From assembly GCA_016720345.1 (NCBI GenBank), contig JADKKV010000001.1, forward strand, positions 481,943 to 545,942: DNA of 64,000 nt, written 5' to 3'. The stretch comes from Thermomonas sp. (GTDB lineage: Bacteria; Pseudomonadota; Gammaproteobacteria; Xanthomonadales; Xanthomonadaceae). Below the pieces are notes generated by a model. The model did not search any database. It was not told the DNA's origin and saw nothing but the letters and a program-made list of their open reading frames with translations. This document shows, piece by piece, positions 18,185 through 27,171 of this stretch. The translations under genes and the position numbers were made by a program. Numbering within the stretch: the stretch's first letter is position 1; every line of letters begins with the position of its first letter.

Positions 18185-19582
18185 GTGCTGCACATGATCC
18201 ACCTGCTTGAACGCCGCCACGGCAACCACCGTGCGCACCGCATCGCGATGCGCCTGCTGCTGGCGTCGATGCTGCTGCTGATGCTCGGGCTGGGCCTGTT
18301 GCTGCCGGGGCGCGCCGCGGCGCAGGACGCCACGCCCGTCGATGGCGCCGCGATCGCGACCCGCCTGCTCGACCACCTCGATGCAGGCCGCTATGCGGAT
18401 GCCGAGGCGATGTTCAGCCCGGAGATGGCCGCGGCAGTGCCTGCGGACAAGCTGAAGGGGGTGTGGGAATCGCTACCCGCGCAGGCCGGTCCTGCGCAGG
18501 GGCGCGGCATCGCCACCAGCCTGGTCCGGGATGGCACCACCTGGGTGGAACAGACCCTGCAGTACAGCAAGGCGACGCTGGTGGCGAAGCTGGCGATCGA
18601 CGCGCAGGGCAGGATCGCGGGCTTCCTGATCCAGCCCGCGCAGGCACCGGTCGCGCCGGCCGCGGCAGTGGCCGAGGATGCTGCGTTCGTCGAACGCGAC
18701 TTCAGCGTCGGCGAGGGCGAACGCGCCCTGCCCGGCACGTTGGCGATGCCCAAGGGTGACGGCCCGTTCGCCGCGGTGGTGCTGGTGCACGGCTCCGGCG
18801 CGCACGACCGCGACGAAACCGTGGGCCCCAACAAGCCGTTCCTCGACATCGCCCGCGGGCTGGCCGCGCACGGCATCGCGGTCCTGCGCTTTGACAAGCG
18901 CAGCAAGGCGCGACCGCAGGACTTCGCCAACGCCACGTTCGGCGTCGACGACGAAACCACCAATGACGCCGTGCTGGCGGTGGATGCGCTGCGCAAGGCC
19001 GAAGGCATCGATCCCGCGCGCGTGTTCGTGCTTGGCCACAGCCAGGGCGGGATGCTGGCGCCGCGGATTGCCGCGGTGTCCGGGCACGTCGCCGGGCTGG
19101 TGCTGATGGCGGCGCCGGCACGCTCGCTGCTGGACATCGTGATCGAGCAGAACCGCCGGCTTGCGGTGCTTGACGACGGCAAGACCAGCGACGCCGAGCG
19201 CGACGCCATCGCGCAACTGGTCGAACAGGTGCGCGTGACCCGCGACCCGGCCACCGACCCCGCCACCAGGACCGTGATGGGCCAGCCGGCCGGCTACTGG
19301 CGCAGCATCGACGCGGTGGATGCCGTCGCCGAGGCGAAGTCGGTGGCGTTGCCGATGCTGGTGCTGCAGGGCGCGCGCGACATCCAGGTGGTGGACGCCG
19401 ACTGGGGCCGCTGGCGCGGCGCATTCCATGCCAACGACAAGGTCGCGTTCAAGTTGTACGAAAAGCTCAACCACCTCGGCATCGCCGGCGAAGGCGAAGG
19501 CAACCTGGCCGAATACAGCACGCCGGGTCATGTCGATCAGGCACTGATCGACGACGTCGCCAGCTGGATCAAGGCGCGCTGA
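18185..19582 (+). CDS. Exported alpha/beta-hydrolase with DUF3887-like N-terminal domain
   Basis: A 465-residue protein. The GTG at 18185 is favoured because AAGGAG (18172-18177) lies exactly 7 nt upstream; ATGs at 18194 and 18248 are alternatives, the last starting right at the signal sequence. A hydrophobic stretch near 23-40 and A-A-A-Q at 44-47 look like a signal peptide with a long n-region. Residues about 55-150 resemble DUF3887 (LLDHLDAGRYADAEAMF). The hydrolase domain follows with H-G-S-G at 202-205 (oxyanion) and nucleophile Ser286 in G-H-S-Q-G. The C-terminal L-N-H-L-G histidine completes the triad. Substrate unknown; probably an esterase or peptidase at the envelope. Confidence 0.83.
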   Translation: MLHMIHLLERRHGNHRAHRIAMRLLLASMLLLMLGLGLLLPGRAAAQDATPVDGAAIATRLLDHLDAGRYADAEAMFSPEMAAAVPADKLKGVWESLPAQAGPAQGRGIATSLVRDGTTWVEQTLQYSKATLVAKLAIDAQGRIAGFLIQPAQAPVAPAAAVAEDAAFVERDFSVGEGERALPGTLAMPKGDGPFAAVVLVHGSGAHDRDETVGPNKPFLDIARGLAAHGIAVLRFDKRSKARPQDFANATFGVDDETTNDAVLAVDALRKAEGIDPARVFVLGHSQGGMLAPRIAAVSGHVAGLVLMAAPARSLLDIVIEQNRRLAVLDDGKTSDAERDAIAQLVEQVRVTRDPATDPATRTVMGQPAGYWRSIDAVDAVAEAKSVALPMLVLQGARDIQVVDADWGRWRGAFHANDKVAFKLYEKLNHLGIAGEGEGNLAEYSTPGHVDQALIDDVASWIKAR

Positions 19583-19585
19583 GCG

Positions 19586-20128
19586 ATGAAGACCCACGGT
19601 TCGCGCGAGTTCGCGGTGACCCCGGTATCGGCACATGCGGTGTGGCTGATGGCCATGCTGCTGGTGCTCCCCGCGGTCGTGGTGGTGGCGCTGTTCGCCA
19701 GCCAGGACCTGCCGGATCCGGGCGCGCGGCCGGGTCTCGGCCTTGCGCTGCTGGTGATCGTCGCCGTCTCGCTGGTCAGTGCTGTCGGCCTGAGGCGCCG
19801 GCGGGTCGCGCTGGATGGCGACCACCTGCGGGTGGTGGCCGGCCTGTTCTCGCAGGCGGTAGCGATCGGCGCGATCGAGCTCGAGCGCGCACGCATCGTC
19901 GACCTCGCCGAACACAGCGAGCTGCGGCCGGCGATCAAGACCCTCGGCATGTCCCTGCCCGGCTACCAGGCCGGGCACTTCCGGCTGCGCGCAAAGCTCG
20001 GCAAGGCGTTCTGCCTGGTGACCGACACCCGCCGGGTGCTGTGGCTGCCAATGCGCGATGGCAAGCAGCAGCTCCTGCTCAGCCTGGAGCGCCCGCAGGC
20101 GTTGCTGGACGCCCTGCGCGGACGCTGA
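19586..20128 (+). CDS. Membrane protein with bacterial PH-like domain
   Basis: A 180-residue protein with two membrane helices at about 19-40 and 50-67, followed by a strand-rich region (RRRVALDGDHLRVVAGLFSQ, FRLRAKLGKAFCLVTDTRRVLWLPM) that resembles bacterial pleckstrin-homology-type (bPH2) domains. Function unknown. It starts 3 nt after the hydrolase stop and is the last gene of the SPFH operon; the next gene appears to have its own promoter. Confidence 0.7.
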   Translation: MKTHGSREFAVTPVSAHAVWLMAMLLVLPAVVVVALFASQDLPDPGARPGLGLALLVIVAVSLVSAVGLRRRRVALDGDHLRVVAGLFSQAVAIGAIELERARIVDLAEHSELRPAIKTLGMSLPGYQAGHFRLRAKLGKAFCLVTDTRRVLWLPMRDGKQQLLLSLERPQALLDALRGR

Positions 20129-20142
20129 CCGGCGCACCCGGG

Positions 20143-20148
20143 TATCCT
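20143..20148 (+). promoter_or_regulatory. Candidate -10 element for the M15 peptidase gene, leaderless spacing
   Basis: TATCCT ends 6 nt before the ATG at 20155, and no Shine-Dalgarno is present. It has the same geometry as the tesB promoter. Confidence 0.4.
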
Positions 20149-20154
20149 GCGCGG

Positions 20155-20973
20155 ATGCCCCACCTGCCACCGGTTCCGCTGAAGATCGCGCTGCGCAACA
20201 CCCCGGAGATCGAGCTCTGGCCGGCCGCGCTGCTGCACGCGCGCAGCAACCACGATGCGCGCGCGCTGTCCCGCGCCGATCGCGTGCTGCGCCGCAAGCG
20301 CGATGGCGCCTACCTGGCCGCGGACCTGCCGGAAGGCCTGTTGCCACTGGTGCCGAACCTGCGCCGCGAACGCGGCCTGGACGATGCCCTGGACGCACTG
20401 GAATCGACATCACCGCATGCGCGCCACGGGCTGGAGCATGTCGGCGAACTGCCGCTGCACCGCCTGCACGAGCGGCTGGACGCGCTCGGCATCGACGAGG
20501 CGGACTACGCCGCGCGCACCGGCCTGGACCTGGTCGCGGAACCCGATTGGCTGGCGTTCGCCGGCTTCGACCGCTACCGACGCCCGCTGTGGCTGCGCAT
20601 CGACGCCGCGCGCCACTGGCTGCGCCTGCGCGAACATGCGCTGCGCGAGGGCATCCTGCTGGAGGCCATTTCCGGCTACCGCAGCCACGACTACCAGCTG
20701 GGGATCTTCGCGCGGAAACTCGCGCGTGGCCTGGCGGTCGACGCCATCCTGGCCGTCAACGCCGCACCGGGGTTCAGCGAACACCATGCCGGGCTGGCGC
20801 TGGACATCGGCGCGCCGGACGAACCGCCGGCCGAGGAAAGCTTCGAACGGACCGCCGCGTTCGCCTGGCTGCAGGAGCATGCCGGGGAACACGGGTTCGC
20901 CATGAGCTATCCGCGCGACAACCCGCACGGCATCGTCTACGAACCCTGGCACTGGCGTTACGCCGCCGCATGA
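20155..20973 (+). CDS. M15-family D-alanyl-D-alanine carboxypeptidase (VanY-like)
   Basis: A 272-residue zinc peptidase predicted to trim the terminal D-Ala from peptidoglycan stems. The family motifs are intact: S-G-Y-R-S at 173-177, the zinc ligands in H-H-A-G-L-A-L-D (His211, Asp217) and E-P-W-H-W at 263-267 with the catalytic Glu and third ligand His266. The N-terminal 130 residues form an extra domain without clear family. No obvious signal peptide is present, which is odd for an enzyme of this class, so export is uncertain. The stop overlaps the start of the acyltransferase gene (ATGA). Confidence 0.87.
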   Translation: MPHLPPVPLKIALRNTPEIELWPAALLHARSNHDARALSRADRVLRRKRDGAYLAADLPEGLLPLVPNLRRERGLDDALDALESTSPHARHGLEHVGELPLHRLHERLDALGIDEADYAARTGLDLVAEPDWLAFAGFDRYRRPLWLRIDAARHWLRLREHALREGILLEAISGYRSHDYQLGIFARKLARGLAVDAILAVNAAPGFSEHHAGLALDIGAPDEPPAEESFERTAAFAWLQEHAGEHGFAMSYPRDNPHGIVYEPWHWRYAAA

Positions 20974-22028
20974 CGCCGCCCAGCATCGCCGGGGCCTGGG
21001 CCGGGCAACGCAACAACTTCAACCTGATGCGCCTGGTCGCGGCGTGGATGGTGATCTACGGGCACGCGCATGCAGTGACCGGCATCGCCGGCAACGACGG
21101 CATCGCGTGGCTGACCCAGTTGCGCGGCGCCGGCGCGGTGGCGGTGGACATGTTCTTCGTCATCAGCGGCTTCCTGATCGCCGCCAGCCTGGAACGCAAC
21201 AGCGTGCGCGGCTACCTGGTCTCGCGCGGCCTGCGCATCCTGCCCGCGCTGGTGGTGTGCGTGGCACTGACCACGTTCGTGCTCGGGCCGATGCTCACCA
21301 CCGCAGCCGACTACTGGCGGCAGCCGATGACGTGGAACTATTTCCTGGTCAACGCCTCGCTGCTGCTGAGCCGGTTCCAGTTGCCGGGCGTGTTCGAGGG
21401 CCATCCGCTGGACGTGGTCAACGGCTCACTGTGGACGCTGCCGAACGAGGCGAAGCTCTACCTGCTGCTGATGGTTGCCTGGCTGCTCGGGCTGCTCGCG
21501 CCCAGGCGCTACACGCCGCTGTGGGCAATGGCGATGCTGGCGGGCTATGCCCTCGCCCGCCATTACTGGCCCTTGCCCGACCACATCCAGAAATACGGCG
21601 AGTGCACGGCATTCTTCATCACCGGCACCCTGCTGTGGGTGAACCGCGCGCGCATCCCGCTGTCCGGCTGGGCCGTGCTGGGTCTGGTGGTCGCGTTCGC
21701 CGCCCTGCGCGGGACGAGCTGGTCGCACCTGCCCTACTTCGGGCTGCTGGCCTACGGGTCGCTGTGGCTCGGGCTGTGCGTACGCCTGCCGATGATCCGT
21801 CACACCGACCTGTCCTACGGCCTGTACCTGTATGGCTGGCCCGCGCAGCAGCTGGCGTGGATGCTGCCCACGGGCAAGACCATCGCCGGCAACATCGCCA
21901 TCGCGACGGCGATTGCCCTGGCTTGCGCGGCACTGTCCTGGTATCTGGTCGAACGCCCCGCGCTGCGGCTGAAGAAGCGGTTCGTGGCACGCGGGCCGGC
22001 CGCCTCGCCGGTTGCGGCCCAAGACTGA
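20970..22028 (+). CDS. Acyltransferase 3 family membrane protein (OafA/YrhL type)
   Basis: A 352-residue protein with about ten membrane helices. It opens with N-F-N-L-M-R-L-V-A-A-W-M-V-I-Y-G-H, where His32 matches the essential histidine of the family, and continues with V-A-V-D-M-F-F-V-I-S-G-F-L-I, the second signature. Such enzymes O-acylate surface polysaccharides or other glycans. It is coupled by ATGA to the M15 peptidase and converges on rfbD, so O-antigen or peptidoglycan acylation is a reasonable but unproven role. Confidence 0.87.
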   Translation: MTPPSIAGAWAGQRNNFNLMRLVAAWMVIYGHAHAVTGIAGNDGIAWLTQLRGAGAVAVDMFFVISGFLIAASLERNSVRGYLVSRGLRILPALVVCVALTTFVLGPMLTTAADYWRQPMTWNYFLVNASLLLSRFQLPGVFEGHPLDVVNGSLWTLPNEAKLYLLLMVAWLLGLLAPRRYTPLWAMAMLAGYALARHYWPLPDHIQKYGECTAFFITGTLLWVNRARIPLSGWAVLGLVVAFAALRGTSWSHLPYFGLLAYGSLWLGLCVRLPMIRHTDLSYGLYLYGWPAQQLAWMLPTGKTIAGNIAIATAIALACAALSWYLVERPALRLKKRFVARGPAASPVAAQD

Positions 22029-22031
22029 GCC

Positions 22032-22922
22032 TCAGCGCGGCGGCGCCATCTCATCGAGCGTGCGCCGCAAGCCTTCGCGCCAATCGGGCGGGAGGATGCC
22101 GAAGTCGCGCTGCAGCAGCGACGTGTCCAGTACCGAATACGCAGGCCGCCGCGCCGGCGTCGGATAGTCCGACGTCGGGATGCCGACGACGCGCGGCTTG
22201 CGGCCGACCAACCCACGCACCTGCGCTTCATCGATGATCGCTTCGGCGAAACCGTGCCAGCTGGTCTCGCCGCCGGCGGTGAGGTGCCAGGTGCCGGATG
22301 TCTCCACACCCTGCCGGATCAACGCTGCCGTGGCGTCAGCGATCCACGCGGCTGGCGTCGGCGCCCCGACCTGGTCGGCGACCACGCGCAATTCCTCGCG
22401 CTCGCCTGCCATGCGCAACATCGTCAGCAGGAAGTTCTTGCCGTGCGCCGCGTAGACCCATGCCGTGCGCAGGATCGCGTGGCGCGCGCCGCTGGCGCGG
22501 ATCGCCTGCTCGCCCGCGAGCTTGCTCTCGCCATATGCCCCTAGCGGCGTGGTGGCGTGGTCCTCGCGATACGGCTGCGTGGCGCCGCCATCGAACACGT
22601 AGTCGGTCGAGTAATGCACCAGCAACGCGCCGCAGGCGGCACAGGCGCGTGCAATCGCCGCAACGGCGTCCGCGTTGATGCGGAACGCGGCGGCAGCGTC
22701 GGTCTCGGCCTTGTCCACCGCAGTGTAGGCCGCTGCGTTCACCACCACGTCGGGAGCGATGCGGGCGATCAATGCCGGCAGCGATTCCGGCACGTCGAAA
22801 TCCGCCCGCAGGTCGGCATCGCCGCCATCACGCGTGGCAACCAGCAGTTCGCCCAAGGGCAACAGACTGCGCCGCAGTTCACGCCCGACCTGGCCGTTGC
22901 CGCCGAGCAGCAGCAGCTTCAT
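22032..22922 (-). CDS. rfbD: dTDP-4-dehydrorhamnose reductase
   Basis: A 296-residue short-chain reductase that makes dTDP-L-rhamnose with NAD(P)H, the last step of the pathway. The nucleotide loop G-G-N-G-Q-V-G is at 7-13, S-T-D-Y-V-F-D-G at 105-112 and the catalytic Y-G-E-S-K at 130-134. Start 22922 overlaps the rfbC stop (ATGA); a longer upstream frame lacks support. It is the last gene of rfbBACD. Confidence 0.95.
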   Translation of the reverse strand: MKLLLLGGNGQVGRELRRSLLPLGELLVATRDGGDADLRADFDVPESLPALIARIAPDVVVNAAAYTAVDKAETDAAAAFRINADAVAAIARACAACGALLVHYSTDYVFDGGATQPYREDHATTPLGAYGESKLAGEQAIRASGARHAILRTAWVYAAHGKNFLLTMLRMAGEREELRVVADQVGAPTPAAWIADATAALIRQGVETSGTWHLTAGGETSWHGFAEAIIDEAQVRGLVGRKPRVVGIPTSDYPTPARRPAYSVLDTSLLQRDFGILPPDWREGLRRTLDEMAPPR

Positions 22923-23479
22923 TCGCTGAAGAGCGGAAGCCGCTCCGCCGGCAGGCTTGCCAGCGGCGGCGCGGCCGCATCCTTGGGCGACAGCGATACT
23001 TCGGCCAGCGGCCAATCGATGGCAAGCGCGGGATCGTCCCAACGCAACGAGTTGTCGCTGGCGCGGTCGTAGGGCGCGGTGCACAGGTAGGTGAACAGCG
23101 CCGTCTCGCTCAGCACCAGGAAGCCGTGCGCGAACCCTTCCGGGATCCAGAAGTGGCGCTTGTTGTCGGCGCTGAGGATGGCGGCAACATGCTGGCCGAA
23201 CGTCGGCGAGCCGCGACGGATATCCACCGCCACGTCGTACACCTCGCCTTCCAGCACGCTGACCAGCTTGCCCTGCACGTTATCCGGCCACTGGTAGTGC
23301 AGCCCGCGCAGCACGCCCTTCTGCGAGCGGCTGACGTTGTGCTGCACGAACGCGGTGGGCAGGCCGTGCTGGCCGAAGCGCTGCGCGTTCCAGCCTTCGT
23401 AGAAGAAGCCGCGCTCGTCGCCGAACACCGCCGGCTCGACCACCACGCAGCCGGACAAACGGGTTTCGATGATCTTCAT
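22919..23479 (-). CDS. rfbC: dTDP-4-dehydrorhamnose 3,5-epimerase
   Basis: A 186-residue cupin-fold epimerase acting on dTDP-4-keto-6-deoxyglucose. The catalytic histidine sits in R-G-L-H-Y-Q (His61), followed by K71 in QGKLVSVL and the conserved [10 protein letters not shown]. Length is standard. Both ends overlap neighbours by 4 nt, so the operon is translationally coupled. Confidence 0.95.
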   Translation of the reverse strand: MKIIETRLSGCVVVEPAVFGDERGFFYEGWNAQRFGQHGLPTAFVQHNVSRSQKGVLRGLHYQWPDNVQGKLVSVLEGEVYDVAVDIRRGSPTFGQHVAAILSADNKRHFWIPEGFAHGFLVLSETALFTYLCTAPYDRASDNSLRWDDPALAIDWPLAEVSLSPKDAAAPPLASLPAERLPLFSE

Positions 23480-24378
23480 TGGATGCGGCCGTGCTCCAAC
23501 AGGCCCAGCAGGTACTGCCCGTAGCCGTTCTTGGCCAGCGGCGCGGCCAGCTCACGCAGGCGGGCGGCGTCGATCCAGCCGTTGAAGTAGGCGATCTCTT
23601 CCGGGCAGCACACCCGCAGCCCCTGCCGCTTCTCGATGGTTTCGATGAAGGTCGAGGCCTCGACCAGCGACTCGTGGGTGCCGGTGTCCAGCCAGGCGTA
23701 ACCGCGGCCCATCTTTTCCAGGTGCAGGCTGCCGTCCTCGAGGTAGCACGTGTTGAGGTCGGTTATTTCCAGCTCGCCGCGCCGCGAAGGTTTCAATGCC
23801 GCCGCGTAATCGCAGACACGCCCGTCGTAGAAATACAGGCCGGTGACGGCGTAATTGGACTTTGGCGTGGCCGGCTTTTCCTCGAGGCCCACCACCTTGC
23901 CGGACGCATCGAACTCGGCGACGCCATACCGATCTGGATCACGCACCCAGTAGCCGAACACGGTAGCGCCGTGCGCGCGCGCATCGGCGCGCTGGAGCAG
24001 CTCGGTCAGGCCGTGGCCATGGAAGATGTTGTCGCCCAGCACCAGGCAGGACGGCCCGCCGGCCAGGAACTCGCGGCCGATCAGGAACGCCTGCGCCAGC
24101 CCGTCCGGGCTCGGCTGCACCGCGTATTCGATCTTCATGCCCCATTGCGAGCCATCGCCCAGCAGGCGCTGGAACAGGGCCTGCTCATGCGGCGTGTTGA
24201 TGATCAGCACTTCGCGGATGCCCGCCAGCATCAGCACGCTGAGCGGGTAGTAGACCATCGGCTTGTCGTACACCGGCAGCAGCTGCTTGCTGACCGCCTG
24301 GGTGATCGGATACAGCCGGGTGCCGCTGCCGCCGGCCAGGATGATTCCCTTCCGGAGCTGGCCCTTGCGCGCCGTCAT
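23476..24378 (-). CDS. rfbA: Glucose-1-phosphate thymidylyltransferase
   Basis: A 300-residue nucleotidyltransferase that makes dTDP-glucose from dTTP and glucose-1-phosphate, the first step to dTDP-rhamnose. The N-terminal loop [13 protein letters not shown] at about 14-26 and [11 protein letters not shown] following it are the family signature. Later, [12 protein letters not shown] carries the metal-binding aspartate. Coupled by ATGA to rfbB and rfbC. Confidence 0.95.
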   Translation of the reverse strand: MTARKGQLRKGIILAGGSGTRLYPITQAVSKQLLPVYDKPMVYYPLSVLMLAGIREVLIINTPHEQALFQRLLGDGSQWGMKIEYAVQPSPDGLAQAFLIGREFLAGGPSCLVLGDNIFHGHGLTELLQRADARAHGATVFGYWVRDPDRYGVAEFDASGKVVGLEEKPATPKSNYAVTGLYFYDGRVCDYAAALKPSRRGELEITDLNTCYLEDGSLHLEKMGRGYAWLDTGTHESLVEASTFIETIEKRQGLRVCCPEEIAYFNGWIDAARLRELAAPLAKNGYGQYLLGLLEHGRIQ

Positions 24379-25430
24379 GCCACGCCTCCGATCCGCTCCA
24401 AACGATAGCTGCCATCCAGCACGCGCTGCACCCAGTCCTGGTGATTCAAGTACCAGTCGATGGTCTCGGCGATGCCGCGCTCGAAGTCGTACTTCGGAAC
24501 CCAGCCAAGTTCGTCGCGCAGCTTGCTGGCATCGATGGCATAGCGGCGGTCATGGCCGGGGCGGTCGGCCACGAAGGTGATCTGCGATGCGCGCGAGATG
24601 CCGTCGGCGCGCGGGCGGCGCGCATCCAGCAGCGCGCAGATCGCCTGCACCACTTCGAGGTTCTGCTTCTCCGCATTGCCGCCCACGTTGTAGGTCTCGC
24701 CTACCCGGCCCTTTGCCAGCACGGTGCGGATCGCCTCGCAGTGGTCGGCCACGAACAGCCAGTCGCGCACCTGCTTGCCGTCGCCGTAGACCGGCAGCGC
24801 CTCGCCGGCCAGCGCCTTGGCGATCACCAGCGGGACGAGCTTTTCCGGGAAGTGGTACGGGCCGTAGTTGTTGCTGCAGTTGGTGGTCAGCACCGGCAGC
24901 CCGTAGGTGTGGTGGAAGGCGCGCACCAGGTGGTCGGACGCGGCCTTGCTGGCCGAATACGGCGAGTTGGGCGCGTACGGGGTCTCCTCGGTGAACTTGC
25001 CGGTCTCGCCCAGCGAGCCGTAGACCTCGTCGGTGGACACGTGCAGGAAGCGGAAGCTGTCCTTCGCCTCACCCTGCAGCGATTTCCAGTGGTCGCGCAC
25101 CGCCTCCAGCAGCGCCAGCGTGCCGACCACATTGGTCTGGATGAACGCCGCCGGGCCGTCGATGGAACGATCGACGTGGCTCTCCGCGGCGAAGTTCAGC
25201 ACCGCGTCGGGACGGTGCTCGGCCAGCAGCTTGGCGACCAGATCGCGATCACCGATGTCGCCATGCACGAACACGTGGTTCGGATCACCATCCAACGACG
25301 CCAGCGTGTCGCGGTTGCCGGCGTAGGTCAGCGCGTCCAGGTTCACCACCTTCACGCCGCGCGCCACTGCCTCCAGCACGAAGTTTCCACCGATGAAACC
25401 GGCGCCGCCGGTGACCAGCCAGGTCGTCAT
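24375..25430 (-). CDS. rfbB: dTDP-glucose 4,6-dehydratase
   Basis: A 351-residue SDR-family dehydratase. The NAD loop T-G-G-A-G-F-I-G-G is at 7-15, and the active-site motifs S-T-D-E-V-Y-G and Y-S-A-S-K are present. It is the first rfb gene and starts 35 nt after the ssb stop on the same strand. That gap shows no strong promoter, so rfb transcription may come partly through ssb. Confidence 0.95.
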   Translation of the reverse strand: MTTWLVTGGAGFIGGNFVLEAVARGVKVVNLDALTYAGNRDTLASLDGDPNHVFVHGDIGDRDLVAKLLAEHRPDAVLNFAAESHVDRSIDGPAAFIQTNVVGTLALLEAVRDHWKSLQGEAKDSFRFLHVSTDEVYGSLGETGKFTEETPYAPNSPYSASKAASDHLVRAFHHTYGLPVLTTNCSNNYGPYHFPEKLVPLVIAKALAGEALPVYGDGKQVRDWLFVADHCEAIRTVLAKGRVGETYNVGGNAEKQNLEVVQAICALLDARRPRADGISRASQITFVADRPGHDRRYAIDASKLRDELGWVPKYDFERGIAETIDWYLNHQDWVQRVLDGSYRLERIGGVA

Positions 25431-25465
25431 GCTTCAGCTTCCTTGCGTGGACCGGATGGAGGCGC

Positions 25466-25990
25466 TCAGAACGGAATGTCGTCGTCGAACGGCACTTCGT
25501 CGAAGTTGGGCTTTTCCGGGGCCGCCGCCGGCTCGCGCCGCTGCGCGGGTGCGCGCTGCTGGCGGTCGCCGCCGCTGCCGCCACCATAGCCACCACCACC
25601 GCCGCCGCTGCGCTGCTGGTAGCCACCACCTTCGCTGCCGCCGCCACGCTGGCCTTCGCCGCCGCCGAGCATCTGCATCTCGTCGGCGACGATGTCGGTG
25701 AAGTACTTCTCGACGCCGTCCTGGCCGGTGAACTTGTCGTAGCGGATCGAACCCTCGATATAGACCGAACGACCCTTCTTCAGGTACTCACCGGCGATCT
25801 CACCGAGCTTCCCGAACAGCTTGACCCGGTGCCACTCGGTCTTTTCCTGCTGGTTGCCGTCCTTGTCCTTGCGCACCGAGGTCGTTGCCAGCGAGAGCGT
25901 GCAGATCGCCATGCCGCCCTGGGTGTACTTCATCTCGGGATCGTTGCCCAGGTTTCCGATCAGGATCACCTTGTTTACGCCGCGGGCCAT
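25466..25990 (-). CDS. ssb: Single-stranded DNA-binding protein
   Basis: A 174-residue SSB. The OB-fold covers about 1-112 (KVILIGNLGNDPEMKYTQGG, then W-H-R-V-K-L-F-G-K-L-G-E-I). A glycine/glutamine-rich linker follows, and the protein ends with the acidic tip F-D-D-D-I-P-F that docks SSB partners. I chose the ATG at 25990 because MARGVNKVILIGN is the family start. The promoter is described at 26037. Confidence 0.96.
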   Translation of the reverse strand: MARGVNKVILIGNLGNDPEMKYTQGGMAICTLSLATTSVRKDKDGNQQEKTEWHRVKLFGKLGEIAGEYLKKGRSVYIEGSIRYDKFTGQDGVEKYFTDIVADEMQMLGGGEGQRGGGSEGGGYQQRSGGGGGGYGGGSGGDRQQRAPAQRREPAAAPEKPNFDEVPFDDDIPF

Positions 25991-26036
25991 GTCATTCCTC
26001 GCCTTGTTGCCGTCCGGATCGGACGACCAGCATTGA

Positions 26037-26042
26037 ATTATA
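26037..26042 (-). promoter_or_regulatory. ssb: -10 element of ssb (TATAAT on the minus strand)
   Basis: Read on the minus strand the hexamer is a perfect TATAAT, about 46 nt before the ssb start codon. The -35 at the expected distance is weak. It shares a 164-nt divergent region with ispB. Confidence 0.55.
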
Positions 26043-26123
26043 GCCGCCGCGCCTTCGCCACCGGGCTCCGCCCCGCCGTGGCGTCGGAATTTGCCGCATC
26101 CCGGCCGGGCGCGGCCCACGGCC

Positions 26124-26129
26124 TATAAT
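26124..26129 (+). promoter_or_regulatory. ispB: -10 element of ispB (TATAAT)
   Basis: A perfect TATAAT lies 25 nt before the ispB ATG. The -35 is weak. With the ssb -10 it makes a back-to-back promoter pair about 80 bp apart. Confidence 0.5.
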
Positions 26130-26154
26130 CCCGCGTCCACCGAAGCCCTTTCCC

Positions 26155-27156
26155 ATGCCAGATTTCCCGATTCCGCAGCAACGGCAGCTCGACCTGCCCG
26201 CGATCCAGGCCCTGGCCGCACCCGACATGGCGGCGATGGATGCCCTGATCCGCCGGCGGCTGGCGTCTGACGTGGTGCTGATCAACCAGGTGGCCGAATA
26301 CATCATCGGTGCCGGCGGCAAGCGGCTGCGGCCGATGCTGCTGCTGCTCACCGCCGGCGCGCTTGGCCACCATGGTGCAGACGCCCACCAGCTGGCGGCG
26401 GTGGTCGAGTTCATCCACACCTCCACCCTGCTGCACGACGACGTCGTCGACGAATCCGACCTGCGCCGTGGCCGCAAGACCGCGAACGCGGTCTGGGGCA
26501 ATGCCGCCTCGGTGCTGGTCGGCGACTTCCTGTACTCGCGCAGCTTCCAGCTGATGGTCGAACTCGAGCGCATGGACGTGCAGAGGATCCTGGCCGACAC
26601 CACCAATACCATCGCCGAGGGCGAGGTGCTGCAGCTGCTGCACGTGCGCAACCCGGACACCGACGAGGCCGCCTACCTGCGGGTGATCGAGCGCAAGACC
26701 GCGGTGCTGTTCGCCGCCGCGACCCGCCTCGGCGCGCTGCTGGCGGGCGCCGACGCGGCTACCTGCGAGGCGATGCACCGCTACGGGATGGCGCTTGGCT
26801 ACGCCTTCCAGATCGCCGACGACGTGCTGGACTACGCCTCCGACACGGAGACGCTCGGCAAGAACCTCGGCGACGATCTTGCCGAAGGCAAGGCGACCCT
26901 GCCGCTGATCCATGCCATGCAGCGCAGCGACGCCGCCACCCGGGCGTTGCTGCGCGGCGCGATCGAACAGGGTGACGCTGGTGCGCTGCCGCAGGTGGTG
27001 GCCGCGATCCAGGCCTGCGGCAGCCTGGGCTACAGCCGCGACTGCGCGCAACGGTACGCGCGCGATGCCGCGGCCGCGCTCGAGGGGCTCGACGACAACG
27101 ATTTCGTCGCCGCATTGCGCGGCCTCGCGCAATACTCGGTCAACCGCGACCACTGA
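26155..27156 (+). CDS. ispB: Octaprenyl diphosphate synthase
   Basis: A 333-residue trans-polyprenyl synthase that builds the ubiquinone side chain (C40, by analogy to E. coli IspB). G-G-K-R is at 54-57, the first aspartate-rich motif D-D-V-V-D-E-S-D-L-R-R-G at 95-106, and the second, Q-I-A-D-D-V-L-D-Y, near 220-228. Chain length cannot be proved from sequence. It converges with the hydrolase gene, leaving 15 nt between the stops. Confidence 0.93.
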   Translation: MPDFPIPQQRQLDLPAIQALAAPDMAAMDALIRRRLASDVVLINQVAEYIIGAGGKRLRPMLLLLTAGALGHHGADAHQLAAVVEFIHTSTLLHDDVVDESDLRRGRKTANAVWGNAASVLVGDFLYSRSFQLMVELERMDVQRILADTTNTIAEGEVLQLLHVRNPDTDEAAYLRVIERKTAVLFAAATRLGALLAGADAATCEAMHRYGMALGYAFQIADDVLDYASDTETLGKNLGDDLAEGKATLPLIHAMQRSDAATRALLRGAIEQGDAGALPQVVAAIQACGSLGYSRDCAQRYARDAAAALEGLDDNDFVAALRGLAQYSVNRDH

Positions 27157-27171
27157 GCGGCGACGCCGCGT

